Assembly: GCF_000022025.1 (NCBI RefSeq)
Contig: NC_011886.1
Location: 868,001 to 932,000 of the forward strand
DNA from: Pseudarthrobacter chlorophenolicus A6
GTDB lineage: Bacteria; Actinomycetota; Actinomycetes; Actinomycetales; Micrococcaceae
Length of the DNA stretch: 64,000 bases
Direction: 5' to 3'
Of this stretch, positions 24,213-32,789 are shown one piece after another (positions within the stretch are counted from its first letter, which is position 1; the number at the start of each line of letters is the position of its first letter). The position numbers and the translations under genes are program-made. The notes under the pieces are model-generated. The model did not search any database, was not told the DNA's origin, and saw nothing but the letters and a program-made list of their open reading frames with translations.

Positions 24213-27200
24213 TCAGCCGCGCAGGCACTGCTGGTACTGGAGCCAGGCGATGCCGTAGCGGATCCAGCCCAGGACGTCGTACCACTTGGCCGGCTTGGTG
24301 GGTGCCGTGCACGCAGGCGGCAGCGGCGTGGTGGCTGCCACCTGTACCGCGACGGTCACCTTCGTGCCGGACTCCGCAGCGGTGAGCACCAGCGTTGCCG
24401 TACCGGCGGCTGCTCCTGCCGGAACGGCGAAGCTGACGGTGGCGGACCCAGCCGATACGGGCACGGTTCCCACCTGGGTGGCCTTGCCGGCTGAATCGGT
24501 GAAAACGCCGGCGAGCGCGGTGTTCACCGGGCTGCCCAGCGAGGTCAGGTCCAGCTTGGAGACCGCCAGGTTGACCGGTTCGCCGGGCTTTACCTCCGCG
24601 GCAGTGGTGTTCACCACGGCCACTGAACGGCGGGCAAAGTCCGGGGCCACCGGGCTGCTCTTCTGCAGGTAGCCGATCCACGCATCCCGGTCCACGAGCC
24701 CGGAATCGCGCGTATTGGCTCCCTGGGTGAAGTCCCGGAAGTTGTCACCGCCGGTTGCCAGGAAGCTGAACGTGCCCACCCTGTAGGACTTGGCAGGATC
24801 CAGCACCTCACCGTTGACCCGGATTGACGTAATCCTGTCCCCGGCGGTGCGTGCGGCGTCGTAGGTGTAGTTCACGTTCTTGGACAGGCCAAGCTGCAGG
24901 TACGTGCGGCTGGGGACCGTGCCGTCGGCGTTGGTCTGCCACTGCTGCTCCAGCAGGGTCTTGAACTGCGCTCCGGTCAGGGAGGTGGTCCAGAGGTTGT
25001 TGACGAACGGCAGAACGGCGTTCGCTTCGGCATAGGTGATGGTCCCGTCCGGAGCGTAGTACAGCTCGTTGCGGAGGCCGCCGGGGTTCACGACGCCGAT
25101 CTCCGCCCCGCCCAGTTCGGCCGGCTTGAGCGAATCGAGCAGTGAGTCGGCCACCAGGTTGCCCAGGGTTGACTCGCTGCCGCGGTCATCGCGCTTTGCG
25201 GTTCCTGTGGCGTCGGTGCTGAAAGCGGTGGTGATGTCCTTGGTGACCGAGCCGACAGGCTGGTTGCCTACCTCGGCTGCGGCAGCCAGGGCCTTCTGCA
25301 CGATGGAATCCACAGCGGCCACCCGCGGGTAGGCCGCGATCAGGTCCGCGGCCGCATCAGTGGTCCGCTTGACGTTGCCGGCCTTGTAACCGGTGACTTC
25401 CTTGGTGGCGGTATCCAAGGTCAGCTGGATCTGGCCCACGTTCTCGCCGTAGTTGCCGGTCTGCACGATGGGCCGGGTCTTGCCCTGCACACCGGGGACG
25501 GGGGCGTCCCAGGCATATTCCTTGTGCGTGTGGCCGGTGAAGATGGCATCCACGTCTGCGGTGGTTTCGGTGACCAGCTTCGCGAACGGGCCGCCAGCTG
25601 CCACTTCCTGCTCCAGCGTGGAGCCTTCCACCACACCGGACCCGGCGCCGTCGTGGTTTTCCACGATGATGACGTCGGCGAGGTTGCCTGCCTTGATCTT
25701 CGCTGCGGCCCGGTTGATGGCCTCCACCGGGTCGCCGAACTCGAGGTCGGCGATGCCGGCCGGAGTCACCAGGGAGGGGACTTCCTGGGTGACGGTGCCG
25801 ATGACGGCCACCTTGATGCCGTTCATGTCCAGCACCGTGTACTCCGGCAGGACCGGTTCCGTGGTGCCCTTCCGGTACACGTTGGCACCCAGGTACGGGA
25901 ACTTGGCGTTGCTGCCGCCCGCAATGACGCGGTCGCGCAGGTCTGCCCAGCCGCCGTCGAACTCGTGGTTGCCAACTGCCGAGGCCTTGAGCTCAAGGGC
26001 GTTCAGCACATCGATGGTGGGCTGGTCCTTGGCCACGGCGGAGGCAAACAGGGACGCGCCGATGTTGTCGCCGGCGGAGAGGAATGCTGTTGCTCCGGGG
26101 GCGGCAGCCGCCCGCAGCTTCTCGATGGTTCCGGCGAACTGGACGGTGTTGGCGTCGATCCGGCCGTGGAAATCGTTGATGCCCAGGAAGTTCAGGTCAA
26201 CGCTGGAGGGTGCGGACTTCAGGTCCAGGCCCACCACCACGGGGTCGTGGTCGCTGGCGCGGAACTGGTCCGGTGCGTAGTAGTTGGTGACGTTGTTGTT
26301 GTAGCGGCTGTATTCCAGGGCCACGGATTCAACGGAGTTGATGTTCCAGATGTCCGCGCCGGTCACCACGCCGTTGGCTGCAGGGGAGGCCAGGATATGG
26401 TCCAGGGACCCCACCAGGCCGCCGAAAAGGTACGAGTGCTTGGCGGAACCGTCGGCGTTCTTTGCCTTATCGTCCTGGTTGACGTAGCCGGCGGCCGTCA
26501 GGACGTTGATGGGGTCTTCCTTGCCGTAGGAGTTGAAGTCACCGATCAGGAAGACCTTGTCGGTGCCCTTCGACTGCTGCAGCGAGGTGGCGAAGTCCAG
26601 CAGGGACTTGGCCTGGGCGGTGCGGGCGAGGTTGGAGTTGCCCTGGCCCTTGTCCGTGTCGTCCGGCGTTGCGGCGGAGCCCTTGGACTTGAAGTGGTTG
26701 GCGATGGCGATGAATTCGGTGCCTGCGCCGCCGCCCACGGGCTTGAACACCTGGGCCAGCGGCTTGCGGGCGCTGGCAAAAGCGGTGGTGTCGTTGTGGA
26801 TGATGGATTCACCCACGGGTTCTGCAACGGCTTTTTTGTAGATGAAGGCGGTGCGGATCATGTCCTCATCGGCCAGCGGGGGTGCGTTGGCCGGTGAGCG
26901 GACATAGTCCCAGATGCCTGGGGTGGGGATGTTCAGTGCTTCGACGAGCTTGGCGAGGGCGTCATCCCGGTTCTTGCCGAACTGCGCGGAGTTTTCAATC
27001 TCCATCAGCGTGACCACGTCGGCGCCGGTCTTGGTGATGGCGGCGACGATCTTGTCCTGCTGCCGCTGGAAGTTCTCGGCGTTGGCCGCTCCGCGGGCGT
27101 CACAGCCGCCGCGGACGGTGATGGGGTTGCCGGCACGGTCCCCGTAATAGGTGCAGCCGGTGAGGGTGTCCCCGGTGGTGGGGAAGTAGTTTAGCACGTT

Positions 27201-28751
27201 GAACGAGGCGATCTTGACGTTGCCGCCCACCGGTGCGGGGGCTTCGGTGCGGGTGGCGCCGAAGCTGGCCGGCTGGACCGTTGCCTTGTTGGCATCGGTG
27301 AGGTGGGTCAGCGGCTGCAGCTTCCAGGACTCGTTGGCGTAGCCCAGCACCACGTTGGTGGTGAAGGTCGCGGGAGAGCCGACGCGGACCGGGTCCGTGG
27401 TGGTGAGGTAGGGCAGCACCTCGGCCTTGGTGGCGGCGTCCTTGAGGAAGTTGGTGCTGGCGCCGTCGTCGAGCTTGATGCCGCGGGACGCGTTGTCAGC
27501 AACGGCGGCGTTGTACTCCGCCGAGCCGTACGGGGCGACGGCGGTGGGCTGCACCAGCGGAGTGGTGCCGCCGGCCAGTCCGATCTCGCCGTACTGGTTC
27601 AGGCTGTAGTTGTCCGTTACCGTCAGGGGTCCCTGGGGTGCCAGGAGCATTCCTTCCAGCGACTCGCGGAACGCCTCTGTGGCGGGCAGGGTGAAGATGG
27701 TGGGCTTCACCTCGGGCGCCGCCTCAGTGAGCTGCGTGAGCCCGGCTGCCGCGGTGACGTTGACCTGCGTCATACCGTAGTACTCGGCCACGGTACCTGT
27801 CACCTGGACATAGTCGCCGGCCTTGACCGAGCCAACCGTGGCGGGGGAGTAGACGAAGATGCCGTCCGAAGCCGCGTGGTTCGTGGCCGTCAGGTCGCCG
27901 CCCGTGCCGGGAGTCTGGAGGTAGTAGCCGTTCAGGCCGCCGGTGGGAAACGCAGCGGTGACCTTGCCCTTGGTGGTCACGGTGGTACCGGTCAGGGGAC
28001 TGGCGGTGCCGGTCCCCTGGATCTCGGCGATGGTCTTGGCCACAGGATCAGGGGTGGGCGTCGGATCAGGGTTGGGCGCGGTCCCGCCGGAGGCTGTCGG
28101 CGTGATGGATGCGCTGAGGCTGAAATCGGCGGCGTTGTTGTTGCTGTCCGCGCCGCCGGTCCGGTTCAGGCTCTTGACGTCCGCGTTGCCTGCCGGGGCC
28201 GCAGCGGCCTGGGTTTCAAAGGTGTTCGACGTTCCGTACCCGAGGAGGTCCGCAACGCCGGCGGTTTCTACCGTGGAACCGGTGGGAAGCACGACGGCGG
28301 AGGGCTGCTTGGCGAGCACGATGGTCCCCGCGGTGCCGCTCGGGTTCAGGCCGCCGGCTACGAGGTCTGGCTTGGGGAGGTCCGCGCCGTTAGCGCCGTT
28401 GCTCCCGCCTTGGACCAGGTAATATCCCTTGGCCGCAATGGAACCGGACAGTGCCGACACTCCGGAAGGCGCACCCGTCCCGCCGGCTGCGCGGTACTGG
28501 ACGGACCAGCCGTCCAGTGACACCGGGGCGTCCGAGGTGTTGTAGAGCTCCACAAACTTGTTCTTATAGGCGGCGCCGCTGCTTCCGCCGCTCAGGTAGG
28601 CCTCGTTGATGACAACGGGCGATGTGCCTGCAGAGGCTGAGACCTCCGCGGCCGTGCTGTCCGCTGCCGCAGGCAGGGCCGTCAACGGGGCTGCGATGAG
28701 CCCCGCCGACAACGCTGTGCCCAGCGCTAATTTCCAAGGTGTTTGATGCAT
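24213..28751 (-). CDS. Secreted multidomain ExeM/NucH nuclease fused to 5'-nucleotidase
   Basis: A 1512-residue exported protein. A signal peptide (about residues 1-31, ending LPAAAD) is followed by a lamin-tail domain (VVINEAYLSGGSSGAAYKNKFVELYN), an OB-fold region (about 240-340) and an exonuclease-endonuclease-phosphatase domain from VKIASFNVLNYFP (about 515) with VVTLMEIEN and FLIGDFNSYG. A calcineurin-like 5'-nucleotidase follows from LNFLGINDFHGRID (about 845) with GNHEFDGGW and ENHDGAGSG, then a 5'-nucleotidase C-domain (about 1120-1330). The end has two cysteines (CTAPTKP and QQCLRG) and no LPXTG anchor. It probably degrades extracellular DNA to nucleosides and phosphate for scavenging. 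Confidence 0.93.
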   Translation of the reverse strand: MHQTPWKLALGTALSAGLIAAPLTALPAAADSTAAEVSASAGTSPVVINEAYLSGGSSGAAYKNKFVELYNTSDAPVSLDGWSVQYRAAGGTGAPSGVSALSGSIAAKGYYLVQGGSNGANGADLPKPDLVAGGLNPSGTAGTIVLAKQPSAVVLPTGSTVETAGVADLLGYGTSNTFETQAAAAPAGNADVKSLNRTGGADSNNNAADFSLSASITPTASGGTAPNPDPTPTPDPVAKTIAEIQGTGTASPLTGTTVTTKGKVTAAFPTGGLNGYYLQTPGTGGDLTATNHAASDGIFVYSPATVGSVKAGDYVQVTGTVAEYYGMTQVNVTAAAGLTQLTEAAPEVKPTIFTLPATEAFRESLEGMLLAPQGPLTVTDNYSLNQYGEIGLAGGTTPLVQPTAVAPYGSAEYNAAVADNASRGIKLDDGASTNFLKDAATKAEVLPYLTTTDPVRVGSPATFTTNVVLGYANESWKLQPLTHLTDANKATVQPASFGATRTEAPAPVGGNVKIASFNVLNYFPTTGDTLTGCTYYGDRAGNPITVRGGCDARGAANAENFQRQQDKIVAAITKTGADVVTLMEIENSAQFGKNRDDALAKLVEALNIPTPGIWDYVRSPANAPPLADEDMIRTAFIYKKAVAEPVGESIIHNDTTAFASARKPLAQVFKPVGGGAGTEFIAIANHFKSKGSAATPDDTDKGQGNSNLARTAQAKSLLDFATSLQQSKGTDKVFLIGDFNSYGKEDPINVLTAAGYVNQDDKAKNADGSAKHSYLFGGLVGSLDHILASPAANGVVTGADIWNINSVESVALEYSRYNNNVTNYYAPDQFRASDHDPVVVGLDLKSAPSSVDLNFLGINDFHGRIDANTVQFAGTIEKLRAAAAPGATAFLSAGDNIGASLFASAVAKDQPTIDVLNALELKASAVGNHEFDGGWADLRDRVIAGGSNAKFPYLGANVYRKGTTEPVLPEYTVLDMNGIKVAVIGTVTQEVPSLVTPAGIADLEFGDPVEAINRAAAKIKAGNLADVIIVENHDGAGSGVVEGSTLEQEVAAGGPFAKLVTETTADVDAIFTGHTHKEYAWDAPVPGVQGKTRPIVQTGNYGENVGQIQLTLDTATKEVTGYKAGNVKRTTDAAADLIAAYPRVAAVDSIVQKALAAAAEVGNQPVGSVTKDITTAFSTDATGTAKRDDRGSESTLGNLVADSLLDSLKPAELGGAEIGVVNPGGLRNELYYAPDGTITYAEANAVLPFVNNLWTTSLTGAQFKTLLEQQWQTNADGTVPSRTYLQLGLSKNVNYTYDAARTAGDRITSIRVNGEVLDPAKSYRVGTFSFLATGGDNFRDFTQGANTRDSGLVDRDAWIGYLQKSSPVAPDFARRSVAVVNTTAAEVKPGEPVNLAVSKLDLTSLGSPVNTALAGVFTDSAGKATQVGTVPVSAGSATVSFAVPAGAAAGTATLVLTAAESGTKVTVAVQVAATTPLPPACTAPTKPAKWYDVLGWIRYGIAWLQYQQCLRG

Positions 28752-29130
28752 CCGCTCTTACTTTCATGAGATTGTCCCCGGTGGGGGACCCATTGGAGTA
28801 TGTCCGGGTTGTACCGATCGGACTGGGGCCGGACCCTGCTCCTGGTCAAGTGGTTGTCCGGCATATCCCAACAGCACTGAATGAACGCAAAGTGGCCAGT
28901 GCGTGCATTCGGCGGATCGTTCCCCAGCGGAGCGGCCCGTCCACCATTCCGGAGCGACCGTGGCCCCGGGCGGGTGATGCCGTTGCGGTGGCCGGCACCT
29001 GATACCTGGATGTGCCGGCCATCACAAACAATACCGGCCGGTAGCAAGAAGCTCCGGCCGGTATCGGATGAGTTGTTGCGGGTGTCGGGGGCCCGCGGCG
29101 GTTGCTTGACCCTGTGCTGTTACCCCGTGC
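28752..29130. other. Intergenic region with hairpin at 29031-29064
   Basis: 379 nt between the start of the nuclease gene and the stop of the VOC gene. It must hold the nuclease promoter, but no clear -35/-10 pair is visible. The one structured element is ATACCGGCCGG, 12 nt, CCGGCCGGTAT (29031-29064), an 11-bp dyad that may be an operator or a weak terminator for the VOC gene. No supportable gene. Confidence 0.55.
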
Positions 29131-29919
29131 CTATGCCGCCGGGCCCGCCTGGCTGGAGATGATTTTGAACGTGGCACCGGTGGGGTCGGCGAGCATCGCC
29201 ACCCGGCCGAAGCTGCTGTCTTCCGGGCCATCCAGGACGGTGGCGCCCATGGCGGTGGCCTGGGCTATGCTGGCATCCGTGTCCGCCACCGCAAAATAGA
29301 CCTGCCAGTGCGAGGGCACCTCAGCCGGCAGGTACCCGGACGCATCGAGGATCCCGGCCTGCGCGGACATGCCCGACCCCAGCGTGGTGTAGCGGAATTC
29401 CGGCGAATCACTCATGACTTCGGTGTCCCAGCCGAAGACGTCCTGGTAGAAGCGCACGGCGGCGTCGTAGTCCTTGGCGTGCAATTCGTGCCAGGCGGCG
29501 GAACCGGGCTCGGCCACCAGCTCGTAGCCCTTCATCTCCCGGGGCTGCCAGACGCCGATTGAGGCGCCGGACGCATCCCCGAAGATTGCCATGAAGCCCT
29601 GCTCCGGAACATCCATGGGAGGCATGTAGACCTGGCCGCCGTGGCGGCCGACAGCTTCCGCGGTGGCCGCGGCGTCCTCGCTCCGCAGGTAGGTGGACCA
29701 GATGTCGGGCAAGGCCGCCATGCCGGCATCCTTCTGCATGATCCCGGCAACTGTCTTGCCGTTCTTCCTGGCGGTGGTGTAGCCGCCGTACTTCTCCTGG
29801 TCGCCCGTTTCGAATTCCCATCCGAAGAGCTCTCCGTAGAACGTGCGGGCGGCGGAAATATCGGACGTCACGAGGTCGATCCAGCAAGGGGCGCCGGGGG
29901 TGGACATGGGGCTCGGCAT
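29131..29919 (-). CDS. VOC family protein with two glyoxalase-like domains
   Basis: A 262-residue protein made of two vicinal-oxygen-chelate domains (about residues 8-127 and 140-258). Each opens with the family pattern (APCWIDLVTSDISAARTFYGELFGW; AAWHELHAKDYDAAVRFYQDVFGW) and closes with a beta-strand ending in GASIGVWQP or GATFKIISS. Paired VOC proteins of this length are common in actinobacteria and include the mycobacterial Cfp30B-like group. The metal ligands and substrate are not evident. CAGGAG lies 7 nt before the ATG. Confidence 0.88.
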   Translation of the reverse strand: MPSPMSTPGAPCWIDLVTSDISAARTFYGELFGWEFETGDQEKYGGYTTARKNGKTVAGIMQKDAGMAALPDIWSTYLRSEDAAATAEAVGRHGGQVYMPPMDVPEQGFMAIFGDASGASIGVWQPREMKGYELVAEPGSAAWHELHAKDYDAAVRFYQDVFGWDTEVMSDSPEFRYTTLGSGMSAQAGILDASGYLPAEVPSHWQVYFAVADTDASIAQATAMGATVLDGPEDSSFGRVAMLADPTGATFKIISSQAGPAA

Positions 29920-30098
29920 AACGGTCTCCTGTCGCGGGGTGCGGAAGGCTGGCTGAGGGGTGTGGGAACGTGTCCGGGGGTAGTGGAGCCGGTCACCCCG
30001 ACCCTATGTGCAGGCCCTGACAGCGATCAAGGGCCTGCGCGCAGGCTGGCCACCGCATACCGGCAACGTCAGCGGAACGAAGCCCGGACTTAAAACGA

Positions 30099-30139
30099 AG
30101 GACCCCCGCCTGCCGGTGCTGCCGGCGGGCGGGGGTCCT
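30099..30139 (-). terminator. Intrinsic terminator of tRNA-Ser(UGA)
   Basis: AGGACCCCCGCC pairs with GGCGGGGGTCCT, extended inward by GCCGG/CCGGC across a mismatch, with CTTCGTTTTAAG following on the minus strand. It begins 6 nt after the tRNA. Confidence 0.88.
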
Positions 30140-30144
30140 GATCG

Positions 30145-30232
30145 CGGAAGGTAAGAGATTCGAACTCTTGGTACGGGGTTACCGCACACTGGTTTTCAAG
30201 ACCAGCTCCTTCGGCCGCTCGGACAACCTTCC
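30145..30232 (-). tRNA. tRNA-Ser (anticodon TGA)
   Basis: An 88-nt class II tRNA: acceptor GGAAGGT/ACCTTCC, anticodon stem CTGGT/ACCAG with loop CTTGAAA, long variable arm (TGTGCGGTAACCCCGTACC region), T-loop TTCGAAT, discriminator G. CCA is not encoded. Confidence 0.97.
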
Positions 30233-30340
30233 TCAACGAGTAGTGTTTCATAGGCACTTGCCTGCAACAAAACAGGCCCGCAGTGCAGACCCGGTGCACA
30301 CTGGTTGGACCGGTATTGAGTCAGGAACAGGGAGTGGTCC

Positions 30341-31324
30341 ATGAAAGCCGTCTACATTTCGGAACCGGGAGGACCGGAAGTACTCGAGGTACGCGAGGTC
30401 GAGGCCCCGGTGCCCGGTCCCGGCGAGGTGTTGATCGATGTCGTGGCCGCCGGCTTGAACCGTGCCGACGTGCAGCAGCGCCGCGGGTTCTACCCGCCGC
30501 CGCCCGGCGCATCGGAGATCCCCGGACTGGAAGTTTCCGGCCGCATCGCAGGGTTTGGTACGGGTGTGACCAAGCCGTTCTCGCTGGGCGACAAAGTGGT
30601 GGCGCTGCTCGCCGGCGGCGGCTACGCGCAGCAGGTTGCCGTTCCCGCGGAGCAGGTCCTGCGGCTGCCCGACGGCGTTGACTTGGTGACGGCGGCGTCC
30701 CTGCCGGAAGTGGCCGCCACGGTGTACTCGAACCTGGTCATGACGGCCCAGTTGCAGGCCGGGGAAACGGTACTCATCCATGGCGCCACAGGCGGGATCG
30801 GAACCATGGCCATCCAGCTGGCCAAGGCCTACGGCGCGAAGGTGGCCACCACGGCCGGCACTGATGAGAAAGTCAGCACTGCGAAGGCTTTCCTGGGGGC
30901 GGACATCGCCATCAACTACGCGGAAGAGGACTTCCCGGAAAGCCTGCGCAGGCAGAACGGCGGCAAGGGTGCCGACGTGATCCTCGATGTGGTGGGTGCC
31001 AAGTACCTGAAGCAAAATATCGAGGCGCTCGCCGAGTACGGGCGCCTGGTGGTCATTGGCCTGCAGGGCGGCACTAAGGGTGAGCTGGACCTTGGCGAAC
31101 TGCTCAGGAAGCGGGCCGCTGTGGTGGCCACCGCCCTTCGCCCCCGGCCGGTAGCCGAAAAGGGCGCCATCCTGAACGAGGTCAGGGACCACGTCTGGCC
31201 GATGGTGGCGGATGGCAGGATCCAGCCCCTCGTGGCCAGGACGTTCCCGCTGGACCAGGTCAGCGCGGCACATGAATACTTCGACAGCGGCGACCATGTG
31301 GGCAAGGTCCTGCTGGTGATGTGA
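30341..31324 (+). CDS. NAD(P)H:quinone oxidoreductase, MDR family (PIG3-like)
   Basis: A 327-residue medium-chain dehydrogenase/reductase without catalytic zinc. It has the quinone-reductase pattern AAGLNRADVQQRRGFYPPPPGAS in the N-terminal GroES-like domain and a nucleotide loop HGATGGIGTMAIQLAKAYGA (about residue 147). The length and the GFYPPPPGAS motif match the PIG3/TP53I3 group, which reduces quinones with NADPH. The N-terminal MKAVYISEPGGPEVLEV is standard for the family, which fixes the ATG at 30341. Confidence 0.9.
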   Translation: MKAVYISEPGGPEVLEVREVEAPVPGPGEVLIDVVAAGLNRADVQQRRGFYPPPPGASEIPGLEVSGRIAGFGTGVTKPFSLGDKVVALLAGGGYAQQVAVPAEQVLRLPDGVDLVTAASLPEVAATVYSNLVMTAQLQAGETVLIHGATGGIGTMAIQLAKAYGAKVATTAGTDEKVSTAKAFLGADIAINYAEEDFPESLRRQNGGKGADVILDVVGAKYLKQNIEALAEYGRLVVIGLQGGTKGELDLGELLRKRAAVVATALRPRPVAEKGAILNEVRDHVWPMVADGRIQPLVARTFPLDQVSAAHEYFDSGDHVGKVLLVM

Positions 31325-31384
31325 CCGCCGGATAGATACTGAGTATTGCTTGATCGGCATCAACGGGCTAGGCTCGGCTATACG

Positions 31385-31419
31385 CGGTATGCACAGGTCT
31401 TGGGGGCCTGTGCATACCG
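31385..31419. promoter_or_regulatory. Inverted-repeat operator upstream of padR
   Basis: CGGTATGCACAGG, a 9-nt spacer, then CCTGTGCATACCG: two perfect 13-nt arms ending 27 nt before the padR start. The ATGC/GCAT-containing arms match the type of dyad bound by PadR regulators, so autoregulation of the padR-ABC-permease operon is likely. Confidence 0.8.
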
Positions 31420-31446
31420 GATAGTGACTAAGCCCGGGGGAGCACC

Positions 31447-32055
31447 ATGTCCATACGCCACAGCCTCCTCGCCCTGCTGCAGGACCAGCCGCGCTACGGC
31501 TACCAGCTGCGGGTCGAGTTCGAAACCCGCACGGGAGCCACCTGGCCCCTGAACATCGGACAGGTCTACACCACCCTGGACCGGCTGGAGCGCGATGGCC
31601 TGGTGGCCAGGGAAGGCGACGACGGCGGCGGCCACGTGGTCTACAGCATCACCGCCGAGGGTGCCGCGGAAGTGCAGGGCTGGTTCGCCGCCCCCGTGGA
31701 GCGGAACAACCCGCCCAGGAATGAACTCGCCATCAAGCTGGCGCTCGCCGTCACCCTTCCCGGCGTGGATGTCCAGGCCATCATCCAGGCCCAGCGGGTG
31801 GCATCCATCCGGGCACTGCAGGACTACACCAAGGCCCGCCGCGACACCGCCGCCAACCAGCGCACCGCGGACACCGCCTGGCTGCTGGTGCTCGATTCCC
31901 TCATCTTCCAGACCGAGGCCGAGGTCCGCTGGCTGGATCTCTGCGAAGCCAGGATGGTCCAGCAGGCACAATCGGCCGGCCAAAGTGCCGCGCGCAAAAC
32001 GTCCAACGGGGTCACGGAAGACGCCGCCCCGCTCAACGCGGACAACCGGCGGTGA
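31447..32055 (+). CDS. PadR family transcriptional regulator
   Basis: A 202-residue PadR protein. The winged helix spans residues 1-85 with the family signatures LLALLQDQPRYGYQL, GQVYTTLDRLERDGLV and the wing VVYSITAEGAAEV. A long helical dimerisation region follows (residues 100-180). GGGGGAGC precedes the ATG by 3 nt. The GTG of the downstream ABC ATPase overlaps its stop, which makes this the first gene of a three-gene operon. PadR regulators next to ABC exporters usually respond to a transported toxic compound. Confidence 0.92.
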   Translation: MSIRHSLLALLQDQPRYGYQLRVEFETRTGATWPLNIGQVYTTLDRLERDGLVAREGDDGGGHVVYSITAEGAAEVQGWFAAPVERNNPPRNELAIKLALAVTLPGVDVQAIIQAQRVASIRALQDYTKARRDTAANQRTADTAWLLVLDSLIFQTEAEVRWLDLCEARMVQQAQSAGQSAARKTSNGVTEDAAPLNADNRR

Positions 32056-32789
32056 GCGTCCGCGGGCCGCAGCAGGTCCTTGAACTGGCCAGGGTGAGCA
32101 GGACTTTCGGGGAAGGCGCGACGGCGGTCGCCGCGTTGAGGGACGTGGACCTCACCATCGCAGCGGGCGAGTTCGTGGCCGTCATGGGCCCGTCCGGCTC
32201 CGGAAAATCCTCCCTGCTGGCGCTGGCCGGCGGACTGGACCGGCCGACGTCGGGCGGGGTCTTCGTGGAGTCGACGCCGCTTGCCGGACTCGGCCTGAAC
32301 GAGCTTGCCAGGCTGCGGCGGCGTGCGGTGGGCTACGTGTTCCAGGACTTCAACCTGGTCCCCACACTGACCGCGGCCGAGAATGTGGCGCTTCCCCTGG
32401 AACTGGACGGGACGGCGGCACGGAAAGCGGGGCGGCAGGCGCTGGATGCCCTCCGCCAGGTGGGCATCCCGGAACTCGCGGACCGCTTCATGGACCAGAT
32501 GTCCGGCGGCCAGCAGCAGCGCGTCGCCATTGCCCGGGCCATCGTGGGCCAGCGGCGGCTGATCCTGGCGGACGAACCCACCGGTGCGCTGGACTCCACC
32601 ACGGGGCATGGGGTCATGGAAGTCCTGCGCTGCCGTGCCGATGCCGGTGCCGCCGTCATGCTGGTGACGCACGAAGCCCGTCACGCAGCGTGGGCTGACA
32701 GGGTGGTCTTCCTGCGGGATGGGCGGATTGTTGACCAGGCTGCCGCAATGCACGACCCCACCTTCCTCCTGACTCAGGCGGGCCTCTGA
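32052..32789 (+). CDS. ABC transporter ATP-binding protein, MacB/LolD type
   Basis: A 245-residue ATPase with intact motifs: Walker A GPSGSGKSS (about residue 45), Q-loop YVFQDFNL, signature MSGGQQQRVAIARAI (about 150), Walker B LILADEPTGALD and H-loop VTHEARHAA. The sequence belongs to the group that pairs with FtsX-like permeases. It overlaps padR by 4 nt and the permease start by 1 nt (TGATG). Confidence 0.95.
   Translation: MSVRGPQQVLELARVSRTFGEGATAVAALRDVDLTIAAGEFVAVMGPSGSGKSSLLALAGGLDRPTSGGVFVESTPLAGLGLNELARLRRRAVGYVFQDFNLVPTLTAAENVALPLELDGTAARKAGRQALDALRQVGIPELADRFMDQMSGGQQQRVAIARAIVGQRRLILADEPTGALDSTTGHGVMEVLRCRADAGAAVMLVTHEARHAAWADRVVFLRDGRIVDQAAAMHDPTFLLTQAGL

Noticed and set aside
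30248..31363. Long open frame antisense to the quinone oxidoreductase.
   Set aside because: It mirrors a clear MDR-family gene; long antisense frames are common in high-GC DNA because stops are rare.
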